Assembly (NCBI RefSeq): GCF_037113415.1
Contig: NZ_CP146608.1
Coordinates: 1,074,501-1,138,500 of the forward strand
Reading direction: 5' to 3'
Length of the DNA: 64,000 bases
Source: Devosia sp. XK-2
Lineage (GTDB): Bacteria > Pseudomonadota > Alphaproteobacteria > Rhizobiales > Devosiaceae
The notes under the pieces are model-generated. The model was not told the DNA's origin and did not search any database. It worked only from the letters and a program-made list of their open reading frames with translations. This document shows, in pieces, positions 52,566 to 61,322 of this stretch. Made by a program: the position numbers and the translations under genes. Within the stretch, counting starts at the first letter, position 1. Every line of letters begins with the position of its first letter.

Positions 52566-55500
52566 TCAGGATTCCCGCGCCAGGTCGGCGAGCAAACCGG
52601 CAGCCACGCTGAGACGCGAAACGGTGATGCCCCCCTCCGTTAGTTCCTTGACGGCAGCGACGCTGCGGGCCACGCCCACCGAGCCGCGCGATACGAAGTC
52701 GTCAACCGAGCCCGCCGCCAGCACGTCAGACGTCAGGTCGCGCAGCGCCCGCATCAGATTGGCCAATGCGCGGTCCAGCGCCATCCTGTCGAAACGGTCA
52801 CCCAGAATGATGGCGCGGCCATCTTCGATAATACGGAACAGGTCGAACAGCCCGGCCACGCCGAAATAGGCCTTGGCTGCACTCACGACATCAACACCGC
52901 TGCGCTCGGCTACCAGGACGATGTCGCTGGCATGGCTGAGGAAGGGCAGGGCGCCGATACTCTCCGCAAGAGCGATGGGAACGCCCTGCGCTGCGAGATT
53001 GCTGATCCGAACGTCAAGCAAGTGGCGTTGGTCCGCAGGGAGCAGTCCCTCTGTCGCGATCAGTTGCGCCACGCCCTCGCGGTGTCGCGCCACCAGCTCG
53101 GCCAGCCCCTCGGTAACCGATCCATTGCGCAGGAACCACAATGCCTCCTGCCGCAAAAGGGCCTCCACCTGTGCATAGAGAGCCAATTGCACCGAACCGG
53201 GCAAGGCGCCGTCCAATGCGTCGATTTCCGCGTTCAAGGCGCTCAGGCCATAGGCATCGCGCACCGCCGCATAGGCCAGTGCGACCTCGCCCGCGCTGGC
53301 GCTGGTCGCTGCCGTCAGTTCGGACACGAAGGCGGGCCCGCCGCGATTGATCATGGCATTGGCGAGCACCGTGGCAATCACCTCGCGTTTCAGCCGATGG
53401 CTTTCAACCTGCTCGGGATAGCTCTTGTGCAGCGTCTCGGGGAAATAGCGGAACAGTTCGCCAGCCAGATAGGGATCGTCGACGGCGGTGCCGTTCAGCA
53501 GATCATCGAACAGGGTCAGCTTGGCATAGGCCAGGATAACGGCCAGTTCCGGCCGGGTCAGGCCCTTGCCCTCTGTCGCCCGCGCATCCATTACCGCATC
53601 GCTGGGGAGAAACTCCACTTTCCGGTTGAGCAGACCGCGCGCTTCCAGGTCCTCCATCAGCACGCGGTGGTCGGGCAATTCCGCCAGCCCCGCGCGTTCG
53701 GCCAGCGATATGGCCAGGGTCTGCAGGTAATTATTGCGCAGGCACAGCGCCGCCACCTCCTCGGTCATCGAGGCGAGGAATGCATTGCGCTCCGCCATCG
53801 CCAATTGTCCCGACGCGACAACCGAAGCCATGGCGATCTTGATATTGACCTCAAGGTCGGACGAATTGACGCCGGCCGAATTGTCGATGGCATCGCTATT
53901 GATGCGTCCGCCCCGGAGTGCATAGGCGATACGCCCGCGCTGGGTCACGCCCAGATTGGCGCCTTCGCCCACCACCTTGGCGCGAATGTCGGCGGCCGTA
54001 ACGCGTATCGCATCATTGGCGCGGTCGCCCACCACGCTGTCATCCTCGTCAGCCGCCTTGATATAGGTGCCGATACCGCCGAACCAGAGCAGGTCCACAT
54101 CGGCTATCAGGATCGCCTTCATCACCTCGGCCGGCGTCGCCGCATCCTTGTCCAGGCCAAGCAGGGCCTTGATTTCGGCGCTCAGCGGAATGGATTTGAG
54201 CGCGCGTGAAAATACCCCGCCACCGGGCGAGATCAGGCTTTTGTCATAGTCCTGCCAACTGGACCGCGGCAGCTTGAACAGCCTGTCGCGCTCGGCAAAG
54301 CTCGCCGCCGCATCCGGGTTGGGGTCGATGAAGATATCGCGATGGTCGAATGCCGCCACCAACCGGATTTCGCGGCTGAGCAACATGCCGTTGCCGAACA
54401 CATCCCCGCTCATGTCCCCCACGCCGACAACGGTGAAGGGCTCTTTCTGGATATCGCGGTCCATTTCGCGGAAATGACGTTTCACCGCCTCCCAGCCGCC
54501 GCGGGCCGTTATGCCCATCTTCTTGTGGTCATAGCCCGCTGAACCGCCCGAGGCGAAAGCGTCGCCCAGCCAGAAGCCGCGCGCCATGGCAATGTTGTTG
54601 GCGATATCGGAAAAGCTCGCTGTCCCCTTGTCGGCGGCCACAACCAGATAGGGATCGTCGCCATCTCGCCGCACCGTGTCGGCGGGCGGAACCACCACGC
54701 CCTCGACCAGATTGTCCGTTACATCGAGCAGCGTGCCGACAAATATCTTGTAGCTTTCCGTGCCCTCCGCCAGCCACGCTTCGCGCGCCATGCCGGCAGA
54801 AAGTCGTTTGGGCACAAATCCACCCTTGGCACCGACAGGCACGATGACCGCGTTCTTGACCTGCTGCGCCTTGACCAGCCCCAGCACCTCGGTCCGGAAA
54901 TCCTCCGGCCGGTCCGACCACCGCAAGCCGCCGCGGGCAATGGCTCCGAACCGCAGATGCACGCCTTCGACGCGCGGCGAATAGACCGAAATTTCGCGAT
55001 AGGGCCGGGGGGCAACCATGCCCTCCACCTTGCCGCTGTCGAATTTGATGGCGAGGGCCGGTCGCCTGTGGCCCTGCTCGTTGCGTTGCCAGGCATTGGT
55101 CCGCAGCGACGCTTCAATCAGGTTCTGGAACCGCCGGACGATTGTGTCCTCGTCCAGTGAGGTGATCCGGTCGAGTTCAGCGGCAATCTGGCCGCGCGCC
55201 GTCTCTGCCGCTGCTTCACGATCCGCAAGCATGGGATCATGCAGTGCCGCGAACAGCGCCACCAGAGCCGCCGCCGCGCCCCTTTGCGTCACCATGGCCT
55301 GCGCGATATAGCGCTGCGAATGCGATGTGCCGACCTGTCGCAGATAGCGCGAAAGTGCCCGTAAGAGCGCCGCCTCGCTCCAGTCCAGGCCCGCCAGCGT
55401 GACCAGCGAGTTGAGCTGGTCGCTCTCCGTATCGCCGTTCCACACGGCCAGCAGCCCGGCCTCGATCGCTTCGGCCCGCGCCAATATGTCGATGCCGGCA

Positions 55501-57239
55501 TCCTCGGCGAGCTCGATCACCATGTCGTGCAGATAGCGCGCGACCCCGTCGCGCGGCACGATCGTATAGGTCCGCTCGTCGATCACCCGAAAGCCGAAAT
55601 GCTCCAGCATGGGCACCCGGTCCGAAAGCGGAATGGCCGTGCCCTCATGGTAGAATTTGAGGCTGAGCGTGCCATCCGCGCCGATCCGCGTCGAAAGCCG
55701 AATGGCAATGCCATCGTCGCCTAGGCCCTCGAAGACGCCGATGTCGCGCAAGGCATCGGTGGCGCTGTTTCGACTCTGATAGGCGGCGGAAAAGGCCTGT
55801 TTCCAGTCGCTGGCCCGCCCCGCTTCGGGCGCCGCCGCCATGAGCATGTCGGAAAAATCGTGGGTCAGGGCCTCTACGCTCACCTCCAGCTCCCGGCGCT
55901 CAGGCCGCGGCGTGGCGCCCCCATTGCGCCCGATAATGACATGCAGCCGAACCAGGTCGCCCTCGGGGAAATTGGGATAATAGGCCGAGACCCGCCCGTC
56001 ATAGATACCGGCCAGATAATCGGCGATCCGCGCCCGGACAGTCCCGTCATAGCGGTCGCGCGGCACGTAAACGAGAATGGAGACGAAATTGTCGAACCGG
56101 TCGATGCGCGGCAAAACGCGCACGCGCGGCCGATCATAAAGACCGGCAATGGTCCCGGCGAACTCCGCCAATTGCGCCGTGTCGATCTGGAACAGTTCAT
56201 CGCGCGGATAACTATCCAGCGCCCCAAGCAGGGTGCGGCCCGCATGGCCTAGCGGGTCGACGCCGGACTGCCGCATCACCTCGGCGATCTTGCGCCGGAT
56301 GATCGGCACCTCGGTGTGCGGCGTGGCCAGAGCCTGCGCCGTATAATGCCCCACCACCCGCAATTCGCCGCTCGCCGCCCCCGCCGCGTCGAACAGTTTG
56401 ATCCCGACATAGTCCATATGGGTGCGCCGATGCACGCGGGCCCGTACATTGGCCTTGGTGACCAGCAGGGGCTCCGGCCCTTCGACGAAATCGACCAGTT
56501 GCGGTGTGCTCTCCACATAGTCAGGACCGCTGCGGAGCACTTTGAGCGTTTCGTCACGCAATATGCCCAGCCCTGAATCCGCCACCGGCTTTAGCGCGCC
56601 GTCCTCCAGCCGATATTCGCGGATACCGAGAAAGGTGAAATTATGCTCGATAAGCCATTCGATGAACCGTTCCGCCTCGTCGCGCTGAGCGGGCTTGAGC
56701 TGGCTGAGCCCATCAGATGCCCGCCGCACCCTGTCCATCATGGCCTGCCAGTCGGCGACGGCGCGCGAAACGTCGAGCAGCGTCGCCTCGATTTCCGCCC
56801 TCAGCGCTCCGATATCGGCAACCGGATCGCTCTGAATATGCAGCATGCTCACGCTATTGCCGCCTTGGGCGACAACTTTGCCGTTCTCCATATGCAGAAC
56901 CGGATGGGCGAACATCCGGATTGTCCCACCCATTGATCGCAGCGCCGCCAGCGCACTGTCGACGATGAACGGCATGTCGGGACAGATGATGTCGAGCAGC
57001 ATCGGCTCGCCCGCTTCCCCGGGAAGGGTGATCGCGATTTCGGTCGCCCCGGGCGCCACGCCCTTCAGCCGTTCATGACTGGCGCTCAGCGCCTCGATCA
57101 GTGCGTGCGGATCCTGCTTTTCCAGGTCATCGGCATCTGCGGCCGATATGGCCGCTATGAGCAGGCGCTGCAGGCTCTCGTCGGTCCCGGCCCGCGCTTT
57201 TGCCAGTTCCAGCAACCGCGCCTCGACTGTCGTGGTCAT
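52566..57239 (-). CDS. gdh: NAD-specific glutamate dehydrogenase (large, GDH-180 class)
   Basis: This 1557-residue cytoplasmic enzyme oxidises glutamate to 2-oxoglutarate and ammonium. It belongs to the 180-kDa NAD-GDH class, with long N-terminal regulatory regions containing ACT-like modules (about 60-700) and a central catalytic domain. The substrate-binding lysine segment is VPVGAKGGFVPKRL, and GGLRWSDRPEDFRTEVLGLVKAQQVKN and GVGDMSGDVFGNGMLLS are also present. I chose ATG 57239 with GGGGAG upstream, since the longer frame adds 36 unlike residues. Convergent with the amino acid transporter, it suggests glutamate use as carbon and nitrogen source. Confidence 0.95.
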   Translation of the reverse strand: MTTTVEARLLELAKARAGTDESLQRLLIAAISAADADDLEKQDPHALIEALSASHERLKGVAPGATEIAITLPGEAGEPMLLDIICPDMPFIVDSALAALRSMGGTIRMFAHPVLHMENGKVVAQGGNSVSMLHIQSDPVADIGALRAEIEATLLDVSRAVADWQAMMDRVRRASDGLSQLKPAQRDEAERFIEWLIEHNFTFLGIREYRLEDGALKPVADSGLGILRDETLKVLRSGPDYVESTPQLVDFVEGPEPLLVTKANVRARVHRRTHMDYVGIKLFDAAGAASGELRVVGHYTAQALATPHTEVPIIRRKIAEVMRQSGVDPLGHAGRTLLGALDSYPRDELFQIDTAQLAEFAGTIAGLYDRPRVRVLPRIDRFDNFVSILVYVPRDRYDGTVRARIADYLAGIYDGRVSAYYPNFPEGDLVRLHVIIGRNGGATPRPERRELEVSVEALTHDFSDMLMAAAPEAGRASDWKQAFSAAYQSRNSATDALRDIGVFEGLGDDGIAIRLSTRIGADGTLSLKFYHEGTAIPLSDRVPMLEHFGFRVIDERTYTIVPRDGVARYLHDMVIELAEDAGIDILARAEAIEAGLLAVWNGDTESDQLNSLVTLAGLDWSEAALLRALSRYLRQVGTSHSQRYIAQAMVTQRGAAAALVALFAALHDPMLADREAAAETARGQIAAELDRITSLDEDTIVRRFQNLIEASLRTNAWQRNEQGHRRPALAIKFDSGKVEGMVAPRPYREISVYSPRVEGVHLRFGAIARGGLRWSDRPEDFRTEVLGLVKAQQVKNAVIVPVGAKGGFVPKRLSAGMAREAWLAEGTESYKIFVGTLLDVTDNLVEGVVVPPADTVRRDGDDPYLVVAADKGTASFSDIANNIAMARGFWLGDAFASGGSAGYDHKKMGITARGGWEAVKRHFREMDRDIQKEPFTVVGVGDMSGDVFGNGMLLSREIRLVAAFDHRDIFIDPNPDAAASFAERDRLFKLPRSSWQDYDKSLISPGGGVFSRALKSIPLSAEIKALLGLDKDAATPAEVMKAILIADVDLLWFGGIGTYIKAADEDDSVVGDRANDAIRVTAADIRAKVVGEGANLGVTQRGRIAYALRGGRINSDAIDNSAGVNSSDLEVNIKIAMASVVASGQLAMAERNAFLASMTEEVAALCLRNNYLQTLAISLAERAGLAELPDHRVLMEDLEARGLLNRKVEFLPSDAVMDARATEGKGLTRPELAVILAYAKLTLFDDLLNGTAVDDPYLAGELFRYFPETLHKSYPEQVESHRLKREVIATVLANAMINRGGPAFVSELTAATSASAGEVALAYAAVRDAYGLSALNAEIDALDGALPGSVQLALYAQVEALLRQEALWFLRNGSVTEGLAELVARHREGVAQLIATEGLLPADQRHLLDVRISNLAAQGVPIALAESIGALPFLSHASDIVLVAERSGVDVVSAAKAYFGVAGLFDLFRIIEDGRAIILGDRFDRMALDRALANLMRALRDLTSDVLAAGSVDDFVSRGSVGVARSVAAVKELTEGGITVSRLSVAAGLLADLARES

Positions 57240-57475
57240 GCCATGCTCCCCTGTGACTCGCCGCCTCACCTTAAGCGTCCAAAATGACAGTGTCTCCACC
57301 GCCTTTTTAATGAGTGCCCGGACGCTCAGTCCGGCGCTCCAGGGCAAGCCGTTTCACTGGAACGTCAGAATTCGGCAAACTGTTTCCGCCAGTCCCCGCC
57401 CGACAACAGGTTTACCACTTGTTAAACTCTAGCAATCTGGTAGTCTTTGATCAGTCGCAATAGCAGGTCACCCAG
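57240..57475. other. Intergenic region upstream of gdh and the small membrane ORF
   Basis: This 236-bp stretch contains the promoters of gdh (minus strand) and of the 31-codon ORF at 57476. I see no RNA gene, repeat or strong hairpin. Confidence 0.4.
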
Positions 57476-57571
57476 ATGCCCAAGCTGCCCCAATATGTGT
57501 CCTATGCCGGCCTCGTCGCCGCCCTGGTCTTTGGTTTTGTGGTCACTCTCTATGCCGGTCTGATGTTCTAG
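57476..57571 (+). CDS. Small membrane protein, 31 residues
   Basis: This ORF encodes MPKLPQYVSY followed by a single hydrophobic helix of about 20 residues (AGLVAALVFGFVV to LYAGLMF). AGG lies about 9 nt before the ATG, and a hairpin follows 37 bp after the stop. It fits the class of single-span small membrane proteins that bind larger complexes. I do not recognise the family. Its coding status rests on composition, ribosome-binding site and isolation between signals. Confidence 0.5.
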   Translation: MPKLPQYVSYAGLVAALVFGFVVTLYAGLMF

Positions 57572-57607
57572 GTCCGGTATAGGGCTAGACTAGACAGAGT
57601 TTTTGCA

Positions 57608-57638
57608 AATGGCAGCCAAGTTGGCTGCCATTATTGTT
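57608..57638 (+). terminator. Hairpin after the small membrane ORF
   Basis: AATGGCAGCC (57608-57617) and GGCTGCCATT (57623-57632) form a 10-bp stem with a 5-nt loop, followed by the T-rich ATTGTTTG. This is a moderate terminator. Confidence 0.65.
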
Positions 57639-57779
57639 TGTGATCATGCGCAGATCGATTTTCCGACATCAGGAAAAGAGACGCATCCCGTCGAAATATA
57701 ATTTCAGAATAGCAGGCGGGCGGAGTGTTTATTGTCATCCGCGGCGTTCCGGATGGTGGTTGGCGACCTTGTTATACTA

Positions 57780-57792
57780 TACCGAATTGGTA
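57780..57792 (+). promoter_or_regulatory. Palindrome at the sulfate-binding-protein promoter
   Basis: TACCGAATTGGTA is a near-perfect dyad (one mismatch pair around a central A) that starts at the last base of a TATACTAT stretch, 33 bp before the binding-protein ATG. It could be the operator of a sulfur-responsive regulator. No regulator gene is adjacent. Confidence 0.4.
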
Positions 57793-57824
57793 GCGTATTG
57801 AGGTCATCAACGAGGAGGTTTGTG

Positions 57825-58847
57825 ATGAAAACCGCCGCTCTCATTCTCGCTCGCCTGGCCTTGGCCGCCGCCATAAGCTTGGCGCCTGTCGCCACCGCTT
57901 TGGCTCAGTCGCGTACGCTCACCAATGTCAGTTACGACCCCACCCGCGAATTCTATGAAGAGTTCAACGCGGCCTTCATCGCACATTGGCTGGCCCAATC
58001 GGGCGAAACCATTGCCGTGCAGACCACGCATGGGGGCTCGGGCGCGCAAGCCCGCTCCGTTATAGAAGGGCTGCCCGCCGACGTGGTCACCCTGGCGCTG
58101 GCAAGCGATATCGATATGATCTCCGACACGACCGGTCGGATACGGCCCGATTGGCGCGGAACCCTGCCCAATGCCAATGCGCCCTATACGTCGACCATTG
58201 TCTTCCTGGTGCGCAAGGGCAATCCCAAGGCCATAGCCGATTGGGACGATCTGATTGCCGAAGGCGTAGATGTCATCACGCCCAATCCCAAAACCTCCGG
58301 CGGCGCGCGGTGGAACGTTCTGGCGGCCTGGGCCTGGGCGCTGAAGCAGCCAGGCGGGTCCGAGGCGACCGCGCGTGACTATCTCGCGCAGCTTTTCCGT
58401 AATGTTCCGGTCCTCGATACCGGTGCGCGCGCCGCGACCATCACCTTTGCCCAGCGCGGTCTGGGCGACGTATTGATTGCCTGGGAAAACGAGGCCCTGT
58501 TGACGCTGGCCCAACTGGGCGCAGACCAATTCGAGATCGTCACGCCCTCCGTCTCCATCCTTGCCGAGCCCCCTGTGGCCATTGTGGATGGCAATGTCGA
58601 TGCGCGCGGCACGCGCGATCTGGCTCAGGCCTATCTTGATTATCTCTATTCGCCTGAGGGCCAGGCGCTGGCGGCCAAACACTATTTCCGCCCGGCCGAT
58701 ACATCGGGCATAGATCCCGCACTATTGTCTGGGTTTGCCGAAATTGATCTTGCCCGTGTCGACGATTTCGGGGGCTGGCGCGAGGTCCAAAAGACCTTCT
58801 TCGCCGATGGCGGAATATTCGACCAGGTGTTCGAGGGCAATTTCTGA
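57825..58847 (+). CDS. Sulfate/thiosulfate ABC transporter, periplasmic binding protein
   Basis: This 340-residue exported protein has a signal peptide (residues 5-28, ending ALAQ). The mature start TLTNVSYDPTREFYEEFNAAF is the Sbp/CysP signature, followed by THGGSGAQARSV, TPNPKTSGGARWN and the C-terminal GQALAAKHYFRP. It binds sulfate or thiosulfate. GAGGAGG precedes ATG 57825. No CysT, CysW or CysA genes are adjacent, so it is an orphan that must use a transporter encoded elsewhere. cysQ is at 44.3 kb. Confidence 0.93.
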   Translation: MKTAALILARLALAAAISLAPVATALAQSRTLTNVSYDPTREFYEEFNAAFIAHWLAQSGETIAVQTTHGGSGAQARSVIEGLPADVVTLALASDIDMISDTTGRIRPDWRGTLPNANAPYTSTIVFLVRKGNPKAIADWDDLIAEGVDVITPNPKTSGGARWNVLAAWAWALKQPGGSEATARDYLAQLFRNVPVLDTGARAATITFAQRGLGDVLIAWENEALLTLAQLGADQFEIVTPSVSILAEPPVAIVDGNVDARGTRDLAQAYLDYLYSPEGQALAAKHYFRPADTSGIDPALLSGFAEIDLARVDDFGGWREVQKTFFADGGIFDQVFEGNF

Positions 58848-58942
58848 ACGGGCGGAGCGATGCTTGAACGTCTCGGACAAAAGTAGCCACGGTCTTGCTC
58901 CTCGGGCCTCAACCCGAGGATCGGCAGGGTGACCGAACAGTT

Positions 58943-59221
58943 CTAATGCACCGTGGCCGGCTCGATAGGTGTTGCCGGTCCGTCGCCCACCTTCGGGCCG
59001 GCCCAGAACACCACATAGAGCAGGTCCTGGCCGGCCGCATCGGTGATCTCGATGGAGCGCGGGGCGTCCATTTTGCCCCCTTCGCCGGCAACCTTCTCGA
59101 TAATTGCGCGGCCCATTTCCGCCGCGGTCTGCTCGGCCGCTTCCAGATTGGGATGCTCGCTGCCGGTGTCGTCACGGATCAGCGCGTCTTCGGTACGATA
59201 GTGAAAATAGTATCGCGGCAC
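58943..59221 (-). CDS. DUF6894 family small protein
   Basis: This 92-residue protein of unknown function begins PRYYFHYRTEDALIRDDTGSEHPNLEAAEQTA, the DUF6894 pattern found mainly in Hyphomicrobiales. It is soluble and compact. The start is GTG 59221, with GGGAAAAG upstream. A small CCCG-GATAA-CGGG dyad lies just before it. It appears monocistronic. Confidence 0.85.
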   Translation of the reverse strand: MPRYYFHYRTEDALIRDDTGSEHPNLEAAEQTAAEMGRAIIEKVAGEGGKMDAPRSIEITDAAGQDLLYVVFWAGPKVGDGPATPIEPATVH

Positions 59222-59286
59222 GATCTTTTCCCGTTATCCGGGTTAAATATAGGGCAGCGGGCCTGGCGCTGCCAGCCCCGCCCCGG

Positions 59287-59838
59287 TCAGTCCGCGCCGC
59301 GCAGGGCACGATAGCCGTGGCGGTGCCACAGCAACGGGCTGGCAACGGCACTGGTCTCGGCCTCGACGATCGCGCCCGCAAACAGCACATGAGTGCCCGT
59401 CTCCATGGCTCCGATAACCTCGCAGTCCAAGGCCGTGACCGCTCCATGCAGAAACGGCTGCCCCGATGGCCAGCTTCCCCATTGCCCAACGTTGAACCGT
59501 TCAGCCGGTTCCACCTGACCGGCAAAGGCATCGGCAATGGCCTCCTGCCCAGCGGCGAGCATGGCCAGCGAGAAACTGCCTGTCTTGGCGATCAGGTCGG
59601 CCAGGCGGCTCACAATATCGATGGAAACCAGAATGGCCGGCGGCTGCGCGGACAGCGAAAGCACCGAGGTCGCCGTTCGTCCAATGCGTTCATCGCCACG
59701 CCGCGCCGTCACCACATGCACGCTCGAGGCTAGGCCCGACATGGCCGAGCGAAACTCGGCGTCATTGACGGCCGGCCTGCGCAGTGGCCTCAGCGCCATG
59801 GTATCGGGCAGGTCGAAATCGGGCATAAGGATAGTCAT
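59287..59838 (-). CDS. Flavin reductase-like domain protein
   Basis: This 183-residue FMN-binding split-barrel protein has FRSAMSGLASSVHVVTARRGDERIGRTATSVLSLSAQPPAILVSI and FLHGAVTALDCEV, as in the reductase component of two-component flavin monooxygenases (HpaC-like). It would supply reduced flavin to a monooxygenase, but none is encoded nearby. The ATG is at 59838. Confidence 0.88.
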   Translation of the reverse strand: MTILMPDFDLPDTMALRPLRRPAVNDAEFRSAMSGLASSVHVVTARRGDERIGRTATSVLSLSAQPPAILVSIDIVSRLADLIAKTGSFSLAMLAAGQEAIADAFAGQVEPAERFNVGQWGSWPSGQPFLHGAVTALDCEVIGAMETGTHVLFAGAIVEAETSAVASPLLWHRHGYRALRGAD

Positions 59839-59958
59839 GGTGGAAAGACGCTATCGGTGCAATGTCGCCGGCGAAAATGCCAGCATGCTCTTTCCCCGGC
59901 GAGGGGCCGTGGAAGGGTGGTGAGCCCGCACGTTCAGGCGGGGCTCGCCACGAAAAGA

Positions 59959-60561
59959 TCAGCCCAGATTGGCTTCGGCAAATTCATAATTGGCCAGCTT
60001 GTCGAGGAAGTTGGTCACATAGTCCGGCCTGCGATTGCGGAAATCGACGTAATAGGAATGTTCCCAGACATCCAGGCCCAGCAGGACCTTGCCTTCACCC
60101 GTGGCCAGCGGATTGGAACCGTTCGGCGTCTTGGTGGTCTTGAGCTTGCCGTCGGTGCCCAGCACCAGCCAGGCCCAGCCCGAGCCGAACTGGGTGGTCG
60201 CGGCCGTCTTGAAGCTGTCCTTGAAGGCGTCCACGGAGCCGAAATCTTCAACAATCTTGCTTTCCAGCTTGCCCGGCACCTTGCCGCCATTCGGGCTCAG
60301 CGCCTGCCAGAAATGGATGTGGTTCCAGTGCTGGCCGGCATTGTTGAACACGGGCGCCAGATCGGCCTTCTCCTTGGCGAAGGCCACGATGTCCTCAAGC
60401 GACTTGCCGGCCAGTTCCGGCATTTTTTCAACGAAGCCGTTGAGCGCGGTCACATAGGCCTGGTGGTGCTTGCCGTGATGCAGTTCCAGCGTTTCCTGGC
60501 TCATCCCGGCATCGGCCAGCGCATTGGCGGAAAAGGGCAGGGCGGGCAATGAGAAGGTCAT
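59959..60561 (-). CDS. sodB: Superoxide dismutase (Fe type)
   Basis: This 200-residue Fe/Mn-family dismutase has metal ligands in LELHHGKHHQAYV, GQHWNHIHFW and LDVWEHSYYVDFRNRRPDY. The order of the Gln in NNAGQHWNH resembles iron or cambialistic enzymes more than Mn enzymes. No signal peptide is present, so it is cytoplasmic. ATG 60561 follows AAAGGAAG. It is divergent from a cysteine-rich SufR-like regulator, which probably controls it. Confidence 0.94.
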   Translation of the reverse strand: MTFSLPALPFSANALADAGMSQETLELHHGKHHQAYVTALNGFVEKMPELAGKSLEDIVAFAKEKADLAPVFNNAGQHWNHIHFWQALSPNGGKVPGKLESKIVEDFGSVDAFKDSFKTAATTQFGSGWAWLVLGTDGKLKTTKTPNGSNPLATGEGKVLLGLDVWEHSYYVDFRNRRPDYVTNFLDKLANYEFAEANLG

Positions 60562-60590
60562 AAAAGCTTCCTTTCGCAATCGGCTTGCAT

Positions 60591-60606
60591 GTCCGGACAA
60601 GTCCGG
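60591..60606. promoter_or_regulatory. Palindrome between sodB and the SufR-like regulator
   Basis: GTCCGGACAAGTCCGG contains CCGGAC-AA-GTCCGG, a perfect 6-bp inverted repeat. It sits 30 bp before the sodB ATG and 14 bp before the regulator ATG, so one bound dimer could control both genes. Confidence 0.55.
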
Positions 60607-60620
60607 CTAATTTCCAAGTA

Positions 60621-61322
60621 ATGGCTTTGAAAACCCTTTCAACTGATATGTCAAGCTCAACCTTGGAAAATGCGTCCTGGTCGCCGCGTAATCCGGCCGA
60701 GCGCATCCTGATGACACTCAAAATGCATGGTGCGCTGTCGGCCGCCGCGCTGGGCAGCACCCTCGGCACCACCAGCGAGGCTGCGCGCCAGCAATTGCTG
60801 CGCCTGGCCGAGGAGCGGCTGGTCGAGGCGAGAAACGCCGGCAACGGCGTTGGCCGGCCAACCCAGCTCTGGAGCCTGACGCCGGCGGCGCAAGCCCGCT
60901 TCCCCGATACCCATGCCGCATTGACGGTCCAACTCCTCGACATCGTGCGAAAGCATTTGGGGGAGGAAGCCCTCGATGTCATCATCGCTGAGCGCGAAGC
61001 CGATACCCGCAATGCCTATGAAGCGGCGGTGCGATCCCAGCCCGATCTCAAGTCCAGGGTGGCCGCTCTGGCCGACCTGCGCAGCAAGGAAGGCTATATG
61101 GCGGCCTGGACCGAACAGCCGGACGGGTCGGTGCTGCTGGTCGAAAACCATTGTCCCATCTGCGCCGCCGCCACCGCCTGCCAGGGTTTTTGCCGCGCCG
61201 AAATTGACGTCTTTCGCGCCGTGCTCGGGCCCGATGTTGAGGTGGAACGGCAGGACCATATCGTCAGCGGCGGCCGCCGGTGCACCTATTCCATAAGGAC
61301 CAGCACGAATGCGTCAGCCTGA
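60621..61322 (+). CDS. SufR-like winged-helix regulator with five C-terminal cysteines
   Basis: This 233-residue regulator has an N-terminal helix-turn-helix (about 28-95, LSAAALGSTLGTTSEAARQQLLRL) and a C-terminal cluster of Cys178, Cys181, Cys187, Cys191 and Cys221 (ENHCPICAAATACQGFC and RRCTYSI). This matches the SufR/COG2345 type that holds an iron-sulfur cluster and senses iron or redox state. It is divergent from sodB and overlaps the truncated haemoglobin gene by 14 bp. ATG 60621 or 60648 could both be the start, and neither has a strong ribosome-binding site. Confidence 0.85.
   Translation: MALKTLSTDMSSSTLENASWSPRNPAERILMTLKMHGALSAAALGSTLGTTSEAARQQLLRLAEERLVEARNAGNGVGRPTQLWSLTPAAQARFPDTHAALTVQLLDIVRKHLGEEALDVIIAEREADTRNAYEAAVRSQPDLKSRVAALADLRSKEGYMAAWTEQPDGSVLLVENHCPICAAATACQGFCRAEIDVFRAVLGPDVEVERQDHIVSGGRRCTYSIRTSTNASA

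Noticed and set aside
52932-54209. 425-codon open frame on the plus strand
   Set aside because: It is antisense to glutamate dehydrogenase, with no start signal or domain.
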